DNA from: Dipylidium caninum
Lineage: Eukaryota > Platyhelminthes > Cestoda > Cyclophyllidea > Dipylidiidae
Direction of reading: 5' to 3'
NCBI GenBank assembly: GCA_017562135.1
Contig: QEYB01000266.1
Coordinates: 124,001 to 188,000, forward strand
Length of the DNA: 64,000 nucleotides
Shown here: positions 45,693 to 56,863 of the stretch, in pieces
Layout: the number at the start of each line of letters is the position of its first letter
Numbering within the stretch: the stretch's first letter is position 1
Position numbers and translations under genes: made by a program
The notes under the pieces: model-generated
What the model saw: the letters and a program-made list of their open reading frames with translations, nothing else
Told to the model about the DNA's origin: nothing
Databases searched by the model: none

Positions 45693-47077
45693 ATTTTGTC
45701 GGTAGGCGGAGAGCGCTGTGCTGCACCACCCCCTTTCTCTTACCCTTCAAGCGATTTTGGCGTTCGCCAAAACCCGTCAACAACAACGGCGTCGGGAAAA
45801 GCGGTAGTCTACGTGGAGGCAGGCGGACACCCTCCGGTAATTATCGCTACCTGAAGATCTCTTCTCCAAGTCTGCAAGTTAATTTCCGTTCTTCAAACTC
45901 ACTCCCTTCATTTGAACTCCTTCATAACAACAATGACGCAACTCCAGTCAATGGCACCGTTTGAGGCACCGATGCACACGCCCACATATATAAATATATA
46001 TGGCAGAGATGTTATCCTACCTGCCTCGCTGTACGCATCTTGTACAAATAATCGGAAACTAATGCGTCAAAACTTACTAATATGCGAAGTTGTCTAAGTT
46101 TGTGCTCGAAGGGTGAAAGTCCAATTTTTGCCGATGCATGCCTGGTGGGAACCTATTATTTAGGAATAGGACAGTAATGCACCGCTGATGTAGTATTGAC
46201 AATGTACTAATTCGATGTGCAGTACCAGGTGCGCATGGCTTTGTTTTAGTTTACGTTTGATTTTGACAAGACTGTTTGAATGAACATTTATCGTAGCTTG
46301 CTTGAGGTAGTCCTGTCTAGTTGGAAACAGTTTTCCACCACAGCCGGGTTCTGATGGTTCATTACTGTTTGACGAATGATCTCGAGTAGACGAACGTTGA
46401 CAAATCAGCGTCGGTTCAGCATTAATGTGTTTAGATGGCTTAAGAGGGCAATCATGCGACTTGTTGGCCGAAAAAGATTGTGACGGCTTGGGCCCGTAGT
46501 TAGATTGAAATACGTTACAAATCTATGGTAGTCGACCAATGGGACATGAAGTCGATGTGGCTGAGTGTAAATTAAGTAGGCAACAACATTTGAGGCATTT
46601 GAGTTTGTAGGAACGAACATAACGTTTGAAACAATAACCCTGTAAATCATTTAGATTACAGCATTCAATTTTTAGCACGTTACTTGAAAAATATCTTTAA
46701 ACTTACTTTTAATTGTTGATTGCGTCGCCCGCCAAATGAAAACGGATGCGTCCCGTGAGTGTCCCCTCTTTTTGGTGTTGCTGTACTCGGTAACTTTTTC
46801 AATTATACATTTCTCGAGTGGCCGATTGTCATGTATGCAGCCGTTAATTTTTTCCTTATCGGGCTTCTAATTGCTCTTTTGAATCGTGTTTCGTTGGGGT
46901 AATATATGATGACAATTTGCTCAAGTCTTACCCTGCCGTCATACTTGGTCACCCTCGTGATATTTGCGGTCTCTATTTTCGTGTGTAATCCGTAGCGTCT
47001 TCTTAGTGGCCTGTTACTACCGGTTACTTCCAAATATATTTCCTGTCTTATTAAAATGTTTTGAATCGCATTTTTAG
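45693..47077. other. Region between ENTPD gene and G-patch exon
   Basis: The first 270 bases stay open in one plus frame (to 45964) with an Arg/Ser/Asn-rich translation; see findings. The rest holds no recognisable gene. Upstream exons of the G-patch gene should lie here, but I could not identify them; the minus-strand ORFs at 46650-46405 and 47102-46803 have no motif. Confidence 0.4.
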
Positions 47078-47776
47078 GATATTCCTTTACTGAACAAATC
47101 ATTCGTTCGACAATCCGAGTCCATCAATCCTTCAAATAATGATGCAAGTAAACAGAAAACCTCAGATATTTCACTGAAGGGCAAAGAAATTCGTGACTTT
47201 TACCTCAGCTTGTTTAGTGATGAAAAGCCAAATCAAGACGTTCGGAATGCTCAGACTTTGAATGCTTCATGTTCATCTACTTGCGATTGTAATCCTCGGT
47301 CTTATTTACCTACTCTTTCCCATCAGATCGCGCTTCTTTCCAAAGAATCCCCTCGTCCTCCCCCGCTTTTCATTCCGCCCTCAAATGTGGGTTACAAAAT
47401 GCTTATTCGACTTGGCTGGACCGATCAAGGAGCTGTTGTTGACCCCGGTCCTCCTTCTGGAGGTTGTGCTTACAGTGCCGGTGGATTAGGTCGACGGGGC
47501 CAAGGACGCCGGTTACCCATACCAACGGTTTTCAAAAGTGACAGGAAGGGAATTGGTAGTGCGTCAGGTAGTCACCCACGGATAACCCATTCGGAATCTA
47601 ACGAGGCCATTTCAAAACAAGTCTCGTGTAAATGTCAATCCCCTCGGTTGAATAAAAGACTCCGAGAAAAAAAACTGAAAGCACAAAAGTGGAAGGAGAT
47701 TCGGTTTCGCCACGAATATTATTTTGATGATGATCAGTTGGATATTCTCTACGGCGGACACAACATCTCTTTGTAG
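47078..47776 (+). CDS. GPANK1: G-patch protein, last coding exon (GPANK1-like)
   Basis: An exon opens after a TTTTTAG acceptor at 47077 and runs to TAG at 47774-47776. It carries a G-patch module of the GPANK1 kind: G-Y-K-M-L-I-R-L-G-W, a glycine-rich G-L-G-R-R-G-Q-G-R-R, then P-I-P-T-V-F-K-S-D-R-K-G-I-G and R-I-T-H. A lysine-rich helix (R-L-R-E-K-K-L-K-A-Q-K-W) and an acidic end follow. G-patch segments bind and activate DEAH-box RNA helicases such as DHX15. The ankyrin repeats that GPANK1 has upstream were not found in the preceding 1.4 kb, so either the N-terminal exons are too diverged to see or this is another G-patch family. AATAAA lies at 48038-48043. Confidence 0.72.
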   Translation, partial: DIPLLNKSFVRQSESINPSNNDASKQKTSDISLKGKEIRDFYLSLFSDEKPNQDVRNAQTLNASCSSTCDCNPRSYLPTLSHQIALLSKESPRPPPLFIPPSNVGYKMLIRLGWTDQGAVVDPGPPSGGCAYSAGGLGRRGQGRRLPIPTVFKSDRKGIGSASGSHPRITHSESNEAISKQVSCKCQSPRLNKRLREKKLKAQKWKEIRFRHEYYFDDDQLDILYGGHNISL

Positions 47777-49092
47777 ATATGCTCTAGTCCCTAACTCTTA
47801 TTGTCGTTCAGTGTTTTGTAGTTATATCTTGCTCTTTCGTACTTCTCGAATTCTGTTTTCGTTATTTCAACCCAATGGATTTACGATTCGGTACATTCTG
47901 ATTTGGATTGTCCTCAGCCACTTCGGTTCTCCGTAATACGGAGTTTTCTCTGCTGTTTGGTTAAGTATTCGTAGGCACTAATTTGCGTGGATATCCGTGT
48001 AACGTATCGTGAGAATTTACTCAACCAAAGAGTATACAATAAAGATCCGAAGGGTGAATATTCGATTTGTTGTGGGTTGTCTTTAGATAAATTTCTGGAC
48101 TGCGAATGAAACCTCTGTTATTGAGTGATTTAGTGACAATGTGCTATTCTGGGAGTTCGCCGGTGCTTCTTGCAAAAGTGGGGTTAGCTCTAGGGCTCTG
48201 ACCATTTCGGCAAAATCTGAATGTTTCTGCTAGTGGGACTAAACTGGTCCAATGGGGAGGGGCCGGGGAAGGTTGATGTCATTTTCATCCTTCTTTGAGA
48301 TGCCCGTCTGTTAGACTAGATTGGGCCATGACTTAAATCCTTCCGCCAATTGGCAGCAAGTTTCCCATTAGGCAACGTGTCTTCGAACTTATTTATGGTT
48401 CAAAACTTTAGATCAGTAGCAGCGGGATGGGGCTTTTCGTTGGTTCATTACTCGTGGTTAACGACCAAGAACAATGTGTAAATCGATAAGTAGTAGCCTT
48501 CGAAAAGGTTTGTCGCATGGTTCATTGCCAATTATTGCTTCCACCTGAATGTTTAAAGGTATTCCATTTGATGAGGTGTAGAACTGTTATAGTTATTTGG
48601 TTCGGGCAACTTTTGATGCCAGTGGCGATGTATTCCCACCTACCCCTCACGAAGGATACAATCTTGCATAGATCGCCCATCCTGGAGGGAATGGCTGAGG
48701 TTAAGTTTACTGTGCTGCTGGGATTTGCAGGAGAAAAGATTAGTATATGGCCTTTCCTCGTTTGTGCAGAATAATTCTGTTGCATTTTTGCGGTAGCCAT
48801 TCACGTGACAACCATATATCAGGCATTCTTTGAAATAAATAGTTTCACTTCTGTTTCCTGGTGTCATGTATAGTAAAATTCGCCCGTACTATATCCCGCT
48901 GCATATTTTTTAATTATGTGCCGAAATATTTGCAAAAGATACGTCTTTTTTATTATGCACGTCAGAGCTAACTATTCGGCACCGTATCCTCGTATATTTG
49001 TTTAACTCACCGCTTGAAGGTCATTTCTCCGCTTCACGAATTTGAGGTGGACTTTGTAAATTTTTGGGAAGCGCAGTGCTTTCGTTGTGGGT
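47777..49092. other. Intergenic region before the RCOR gene
   Basis: Contains the G-patch 3' end and presumably the RCOR promoter. Minus-strand ORFs at 48867-48522 show no family motif. No RNA gene recognised. Confidence 0.4.
48038..48043 (+). promoter_or_regulatory. Polyadenylation signal candidate for the G-patch gene
   Basis: AATAAA on the plus strand 262 bases after the stop codon, in AT-rich context. Confidence 0.45.
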
Positions 49093-52000
49093 ATGTCTAG
49101 CACAAAGCGGAATGCTAATGGTAAATCGACGAAGTCGTCAAAGAAACTTAAAGAAATTGACGGCAAGTTTATGAAGCTTTGGCTTGCATTAGATTCGGTT
49201 TTGTTTTCCCCAATCTTTACTTGGTTATATAAACGTCACTGTCTCTAAATGTATTGCCTTTGCTGTATTCTAATTGTCCCATGCATATTTCCCGCCTTTA
49301 GTCTGCTCTCGTGTTGGTTCTAACTATCAAGTTGACGTTCCTGACTTTGTTTACAATCGACCCTCTTCGTTTGTTAACGAACAATCTGATAGAGAGATTA
49401 ATGTTTGGGACCCTAAATACAGTCCGCCGCCGACGGATGTGGATGAGTACTTGACGGAGGCCGGAAAACACAGGCGCGGTGCTATTGTTTGCTCAAATAT
49501 TTTACAAATTATTATCTTGCCTCGGACATTTTTGCATTAGTTATTTTCTTTACTTATATATTTTACTCCATTGGTTAATTTTTGGATATCGTCATATGCA
49601 GTATTTTTACTATAGATATCCGGAAGAAGCTGCCAGAATTCTTCTACATTATCATAAGTACAACGTACAGCATGCAAAAGATGATCTTCCTAATTATCAA
49701 CCACTCTTCAATACGTACAACAAACTCGAAATTAGACGTTTTTTGAAATGTGTGGATAGTCGACCTCGTAAAAATTTTGTCAATGTAAAGGAATCAGTGA
49801 GTCTCTAAAGTCATGCTATTTAATTTCTCTGGTTCCCACTTTGATATCAACGCGGTTGCCGAAAGAATTTATTTTCCACAATTTAGGAAGTAAATGTATA
49901 TCAAAACACTTGCAAAATGTGACTTGTCACGGGAATTTTTTATTTGTATTCTTAGGTCAAATCGGATGATCTTTTCTTATTTACAGCAATGTTACAATTA
50001 ATGCTATATGGTTTGAGGTAACTAAATGACATCGATTCGGTATCATACTAGCTAATTTTACCTTAATGGATCTAGACCTTTTGGCAATTAGTGTGTTCTA
50101 CTTTATCATTTGGTGGCTTCCAATTTCGCTAAGTCTGATATTTTGACCTAATGTTACCTGATTGTTTATTCTTTGTTTCTCTGTGTGTTTTGTGTGTCAT
50201 CTTATTTATATTTTTAAACCTCTTCATTCCTATCGCACTCATATCTTGTAACACTGATATCCATTTTATTTAGTTGTTGTGTTACCATTTTGTATTTAAT
50301 TTTAGTTTCCTGCATATCAAATGGGGGAACTCCATGCCTTGTACTACGCCATTGCGGCGCCTTTCAAGGCTATTCCGCGGCACAATCGTAAGCACGGACG
50401 ACAAATGCAGATTTGCTACGAGAAAGCTTTAAAACGCGGGTTTGCTTCCTCCACTGCCATTTTTGTGCCCATTGCTTCCTCCGTGGTTGATCAGGAAGAG
50501 TCGGAGGCAGATGGATCGTTTGAACGCTATCTTTGCGAGATGCTGGGTCATGAGCGAGCTAATAAAATTATTACGGGGGTGCGGCGTGGTCGTTCAGCAA
50601 CTAATGCGTCCGTCACTTCTAATGCTGCTCTACCTATGCGCCTCCCTTACGGTGGCACCGCCAACGGTGCACTCCCCTTCCGTCGAAGGTACGCCATTGA
50701 TGTTGCTGCCACCGAGTCACTCGTTGGTAGTTCTGATCACTCCTTAGCTTTTGACTTGCACTCCAAGTAAGGCTGCCACTTCAACTTACATACTTTTTTT
50801 TAAAATTAAACATCAAGATGTTTGCAGTTTCTGCGTATCGATGGTACATTGTGTTAATTTGCTTCCAATTTTCTGTTTTCCTTCCGGAAGGGGGCTTTGT
50901 CAGCTCCCCTATAGATGTGAGCTAATTAATACTCGAATACATGTTATCTTGGTTAATCGATACCTATTTTTTAGTAAACTGCTAATTTCTGTAGGCTGAC
51001 TAATTATTTCCTTGAGTGTATTCGTTTGTGATCAAATTGTACTGGTTTACAAACGTCAAGTCATCGATAGTCAGTGGTTAATTTTGATTTTCCCGTACCA
51101 TCCGATTGTTAACGAAATTGTTATTAAACCAATTGCCATCATTGGGCTGTTTAATTTATTCATTCCACTGATTATTCTTTACAAATTCAACAAATATCCG
51201 AATTCTGGATGCAAATACAAGAGACAGTCTTAATTATGTCTTTTATACTTAGTTTACCTCTTTGCCTCGTTTTCTGACTCGCGAAGTTGTTGCCTCGAAT
51301 AAGTCAGGTCACGCTTCTAAATTCCTATGTGAAATTTCGGAATTATGCTGTGGCGGTGGACTCTAACTGATTCCACTTTATTACTATCGAACCTTTTGCA
51401 TTTCAACATCTATCCTTAGTACAGGTTTCTGTAACATACATTGCCTGGGCTATTCACGTCACATTTCCCACTATCATCAAATTTGCGAATGAATAATGCT
51501 CGTTTTTTGGCGAATCATCCACCCATATTGTTGTCTAACGGCTTCAGTCGTGACTTTATTCCGGTCTACGGGACAATCAGATCACCAGTCGAGCGTCGTG
51601 GTCCATCCGACTCTCGTTTCTCCCAATACAGCGCCTTTTTTGGCCGATTCGTACCATCGTTTCGCTTTGGTTAACAATCAACTCATTTTCTCGTGACTGA
51701 GTATTTGGTGTTTTGTCAGTGTGCGCATCATTATACTCTGCTTGTTTCGCCGTCTGTACCATAAGTAGCAGAAACTCCAACCACTCGATCTCGAAATTCG
51801 AATTTCTAATTTGCGAAAACATGTCATTTTTTGTGTTGTTAACATTGTCCCAAAAATATGGTTTTTTGCGGTAGTCCATGTTTCTCGCTATATAGCACGT
51901 TACTTGAATACTCTTTCATAGCTTACTTTCTGTCTCTAAACTTTAGCCTAAGTAAAACCGACTACTTTTCTCAATCCACCGATTTGTCTCTTGCAGTTTT

Positions 52001-55000
52001 TGTATGGCTCACGGTTTGCTGGGGTTTCTTGAAATGTGCAAGCACCTGCAAACCACAAAATAGCATGTGCGGCTAACTCGGACGGCTAAACACGTCAGGG
52101 GGTAGCAGATCCCCCCGTCCACACTGACGGAATGCGTTTCAGTGGTGACAGTGACTGACGAGAGGGCTGCTTTGCAACTGCCTCAGGCGCCAAAGTCATG
52201 GAAGCTTGGCAGGTGGAGGTCACACGCCGCCGCCACCTTGGAGGTGACATCGTTGGGGGTTGGTTTCTGGCTCACCTGTGCCACCACCTGTGATGGGTGG
52301 GGAAGAAGGTGAGGAGGACACTCCCATGCACTTAAGCAAACACATCCCCCGTTGTGCCCGAAGACCGGATCGCTTGCGCGGTAGAATGCAGATGGGATGG
52401 AATGCGGTGCAATGCAATGCGATGGGAGGGGGGAGATAAAAGGAGAAAGGATACAGTTTTAATAGAATGGGAAACGGGTCTTAACCTTTCTTGTCTCCCT
52501 TGTGGTTCTCCATCATACTCGAGCCTGCCCCCGTCTCTACACTTAAACTATCTCTGTTTGTTGGCCTTCGTAATAATGTTTGCTTCTTCCCTCTTTTATC
52601 ACTATACCAGCTTTATGCTCTCACCGCCTTCAAACATCTTCCATTGTGTGCCATTTTAAATGACCGTTGTATTTCTTAAAGGCCACTTAGACATAACTGT
52701 TGAGCCCCTAGAGCTTATAGATGGCTTCCCAACCCTTGGTCCCTTTCAATAGTGGCTTTGGACATTTTTTCTAGCATTTAGTAAAGATTTGTAGCTTCAA
52801 AGTCTGTGATCAGACGTTTCAAATTTTGTGGACTTTCAGATATTTTAAAGATGTCTCTGCGAAATGTGTTAGTGAAGGTATTTCTTGTTTTGCGTTCCAT
52901 TATTTTAAAATCCTCCTTAAGGCAAATGCATCAATCCAGAAACCTCTTTCTTGTACATCATCCGCTTTCATTGCGTGTGGGCTTCTTTCAAATAAGTTTC
53001 TCTACCCATTTATGTGTTTATAAGAGGCATAGATTTGCGTCTCTCTTTTTGGTTTAACCACTTGCATACAAACACTTCAACTATTCCAGACGATCGCCGT
53101 TTATTTCAGTTGAATTTCACCTCAATATTCCAGACTAAAATCTCGAAAAACTCCGGCTCTTAGACTCCGTGTCTTTACATCCTCAAATAATTCCAGAAGC
53201 CCTTAATTTACTCTACACTCCCAGGTTTTTTGTGCCAATGATGCCTAATGCACAGAGAATTTAAGGCAAAATTACTACTTTCGAAGTGCGGAACTCATTA
53301 CTTATTTTGTGTCTTTTTCACAGAACCACCAGACGTGGTATCCCCGCGGGAATGACTTTTGACTACGATAAATTCAGGGAATTTGTGGCCACTTCTCCCG
53401 AGGACTTGAGACAAAAACAGAAAGATTCGAAGGCAACCCTCGCTTGCTTAGACAATGAGTTGAAAGTTCGCACTGAGGTACCTTGCCATTCTTTGGTATT
53501 TTCTCTTTGTTTAAGCCTTCATATAAATTGGATAAATGGTATCCAAATCAAGTCGAGTTCTCTCTCGGCAATTGTCTTTTTTCCCCTATATGGCCAAATC
53601 AACGTTTTTCGTATTCTTCCATTTATTTATCCTTTCTTTTCCGGTCAATTTCAGTTGGTCGAATCTCAAAACAAGCACATTTTTGAGGGTCTTGATGCCT
53701 TCTTCCCTGAAAAAGGTTTTTCATCAGTAAGTCCGTAATAAATTGTCTCTTTTAAGCCCAATCATCTACTCTGCTTCTCACCTCTGGTCTACTCCCTTTA
53801 AGCCTCATTAACAGTCCACTTGTAATTACTCAGTATGTAAAGCAACGCCTTTTTCTTAAAAGGAAAGTGCTCCCTTTGACGATATAGTTGTCATTGTTCC
53901 CCAAAGGCTCATGGAAAACCCCCATTATTCCCATTCACATCATCGAGTTCCAACTTCAGAAGTCGTGCTGTAAGCTGGTGGGGGCGGCTCACCCGACCGT
54001 GGCCCCATTTCCTGCTCGAGACTTGGTGCATTTGAGGACTGACAGGGAGCTCCTGCCAGTCCTTCGATGAGGCTCAGTTTGGCCTTCAAACGCCCCGTTG
54101 ATGCTTGCACCCGGGCGCGACATTCGTACTTAAAGCGATGCAAGTAGCCATTGTCTTCTTCGCCCTCCTCTCCGCCCCTCGCCCGTCCTCGCGAGACTCC
54201 CCGCCGCTCGTGTGGGTCGCCGTTTGCTCTGGCCGTCTAAGTGGCTGGTTTACTTGGTTTCCATTCCAAGGAAGCAGAAAATCCCGACGAACATGGTGTT
54301 TTGGAAATTTTTTTTCGTCACTTGCAGTTTATTAGCTCGATTCCTTAAGGCCTTCATTTCAAAATACTTGTCTCGAGGATGTCTTAATGGGGACTTTTCA
54401 ATCTGGTACCTATCCTCGCCCCTTATTAGCTCTATCACGAGCACCAAATGACATCCATGCGTGCTGTTTAATTGAGGCATCGATCGCGCACCGCTCCAGC
54501 TTTTCCACTGACTCCCTTCTTTGTCCGCCTCTCCCACTCCAATTTTGTCAAGTTGGTTGGTGCTTGTTGTTACTATGGCCACCCACTATAACAAAGACGT
54601 GTAAGATTTTATCTAAGATGTCACCGTGGCACACACCTGACTCATCGTGCCTTGTGGAGTTCATGTAAGAGCTCTAACGAACGCCTGAATCCTCGTGCTT
54701 CGTGTTCGCATCATCCCATCGCCTATCAGATCTCACTTTGCAATTAAACATTACGCAGCTCGCGGGCTCCGGAGGGAATAGGCTCCGACGCTCCTATTTT
54801 TCATTGGTTTTTTCTTGCCTATTCACCGAAAGTGAGCTCTTTCTGTTGAAGGAGAAACACCCCTTCTATTTTTTGCTTTACTCTAATACATCCGCTGAAA
54901 AAACCACATGTTCGTGTTCCCCGTCTGCGTGTCCTCTTGCAAATGTGTCTTTGATGTCGCCCCAGGCGCGCTATTATCCCACTGCTCACGGTGTACGCTC

Positions 55001-56863
55001 AGTACGCTGGTAATCGTATGAATTTGGGCGGGCAAGACGAGTAAACACAAGCCAAAGCGCAGACAGAACTAAGTATGTGCCCGGCTCAGAACCCCATCCC
55101 ATTAAGGAACGGGCGAGCACATGCCCTCTCGTGCGAGCAATAAGAAGGACGGGAGAAGTTGGTGTTTTACGTAGGTAAAAAGTTGAACGCGTTGTAGTGA
55201 TACAACGACCTCGGCCAAAACCGTGGCACGGGAGAGTGGGCTCTTTTGCGTGGCTGTGCAGCTTTAACTGCCTTCCTCCTCCTCTCTGCCCACCTGTTGA
55301 CAAACTTCATTTTCTCCTGTCACTCGCAGATGTGCATTTGTTTGTGCCTTTGATTTTTCAGATTTCCTTTCGCTGGACAAAATCGGAACTGGGCCCTCCT
55401 TGTCATGGCTCTCAACGAGTATGGCAAGGATTTTGTCAATGTGGCTAGAATCTTGGGCACAAAGTCAGAAAGCCTTGTTCGTGATTTCTACAATAAGTAC
55501 AAGGATGTGTACGATCTGGACGCCTTTATCAAGTAGACCATTTCTGTTTATGTATTTCACCAATTTCTTGCACTACTGTTTTGCTTCGTTTCCTTTCTTT
55601 TTAAGTAATTTTACAATAGTAGATGATGGTTGTTAATAGTGTTTTTTTGAACCATCTCTTGTATTCAATTTTAGCAAAGAAAATTTGGATTCTGAAGTCA
55701 CGGAGACTCCTGAAGATTCACAAACCGAAATTTCTCCTCTACGAGAAGTTGAAACTGTGAGAGTTAGCAGTCCTGCCCCAGTGGATCCGGAAACGGCTAC
55801 AATTGTGGTTAAAAGAGATCCTGAAAGCGGGAGCCCCCTAGTGAATGGGGAGTTGAATTCAATGGCAAACAGCTCAGTCCCCGAGTTGAAACCACCGCTT
55901 ATTGACAACACATCCGTGAAACGCACCACCAGAATGTCCTCGCGCTGCGAACAGCCTCTCGTTGCCGATGAGAAGGCCAACGAGACCGCATCCTCACTCC
56001 CTCCACAACCAGTTGTAAGTCTTACGCCCATTGATAGAAAATCGCCTGACATTTCTCAACTCAGTGCCTCGAGAGAATTGGAGGATCAAGAGGCAAACCA
56101 GTTTTCCCAAAGTACAATGGTCAACAGTACAGAAATGAAGGACATTAAAGAGGAGGAAGAAGGAAAATATGAGATAGAAGTGAAAAAGGAGGAGGAAGAG
56201 GAAGAGGAGGAGGAGAAGATGAAGAAGAAAAAGAAGGAGAAAGAAGAGACTGAGAGAGAAGTGAAACCTAAATCCTCACATGGGAAAAGGCGAGCTGTTA
56301 ATGAAGTTGCTGCCAAATCTCCCCTTCGTTCTCCATCAACGGAATCTCTCAACACCAACAAACGCCGTCGATCGCTGCGTTCTGCCGGTAAGAACACGAA
56401 ATCACCTCCTTCCAAGCGTGTGAATGCTTCTAAAACAGCGACAACGATGCAGACACCGAAAGTATCGGCCGAGTCAGAGAAGCGAACTCCTCAGACGCGA
56501 CCCCGTAGACAGAGCCAGGGGAAAGGAACTGTTGCAAAAGAAGTCAAAACAAAAAGCGCTGGAAGGCGACAAGGGGCGGAGGGAGTAGAGACGAAGGAGG
56601 CTGGTAAGAAAAGGGCGAGAGCGGAATCTAATGAACGGAAAGTAAAAACTCGTCGGCGTGGTTCACTGTCGGACGGAGGTGGAGAAACAAAAGAGGAAGT
56701 TGTTAAAAAAAAGAAGGTTGAGGCGGAGGAGCCGACGATGAGCACTCGTCGGCGCATCTCATCAAACAGTCTGGCATCAGCCACGGCAGAGCCCCCGAAA
56801 AAGCGGACCCGTGCCTCTGTCTCCTCAGTCTCCTCGCGCTCTTCCAATCGAAAAAGTCGGTGA
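49093..56863 (+). CDS. RCOR1: CoREST/RCOR corepressor (ELM2, two SANT domains; frame break in SANT2)
   Basis: Exons: 49093-49162, 49302 to about 49473, about 49617-49796, 50306-50766, 53324-53477, 53655-53726, 55362-55532 and 55675-56863. ELM2 begins R-V-G-S-N-Y-Q-V-D-V-P-D-F and ends in H-A-K-D-D-L-P-N-Y. SANT1 runs across the junction at 49796/50306 (N-F-V-N-V-K then H-A-L-Y-Y). The linker has R-G-I-P-A-G-M-T-F and a coiled segment, as in the LSD1-binding arm of CoREST. SANT2 reads R-W-T-K-S-E-L, then A-L-L-V-M-A-L-N-E-Y-G-K-D-F in another frame: one extra base at 55391-55393. CoREST joins LSD1 demethylase to HDAC1/2 and nucleosomes. The last exon encodes about 395 Lys/Glu/Ser-rich residues not found in vertebrate CoREST. 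The first intron has a GC donor, and the join between exons 2 and 3 is not resolved. Confidence 0.88.
50767..53323 (+). other. 2.6-kb RCOR intron containing the inverted repeat copy
   Basis: Bounded by GTAAGG and TTTTTCACAG in phase 2. It contains the dispersed repeat copy 2 (52114-52452). Other ORFs, for example 51012-51233, are AT-rich, hydrophobic and without motif. A further 1.6-kb intron (53727-55361) also shows nothing recognisable. Confidence 0.75.
52114..52452 (-). repeat. Dispersed repeat, copy 2 (inverted, in RCOR intron)
   Basis: Reverse complement of the repeat at 30706-31048, matching over about 340 bp. This copy has a roughly 10-15 bp block (CGATGTCACCTCC) absent from copy 1, and similarity fades at about 52460 and 52113. 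Relative to each host gene, copy 1 is sense as drawn and copy 2 is antisense. Confidence 0.85.
56140..56260 (+). repeat. Purine-rich GAG/AAG tract encoding Glu/Lys run
   Basis: A nearly pure purine tract of GAG, GAA and AAG codons gives an acidic then basic low-complexity stretch in the C-terminal part of the RCOR protein. It looks like coding microsatellite expansion. Confidence 0.75.

Noticed and set aside
51012..51233. Hydrophobic 73-codon ORF in an RCOR intron
   Set aside because: AT-rich codons give chance hydrophobic runs; it is inside a phase-consistent intron.
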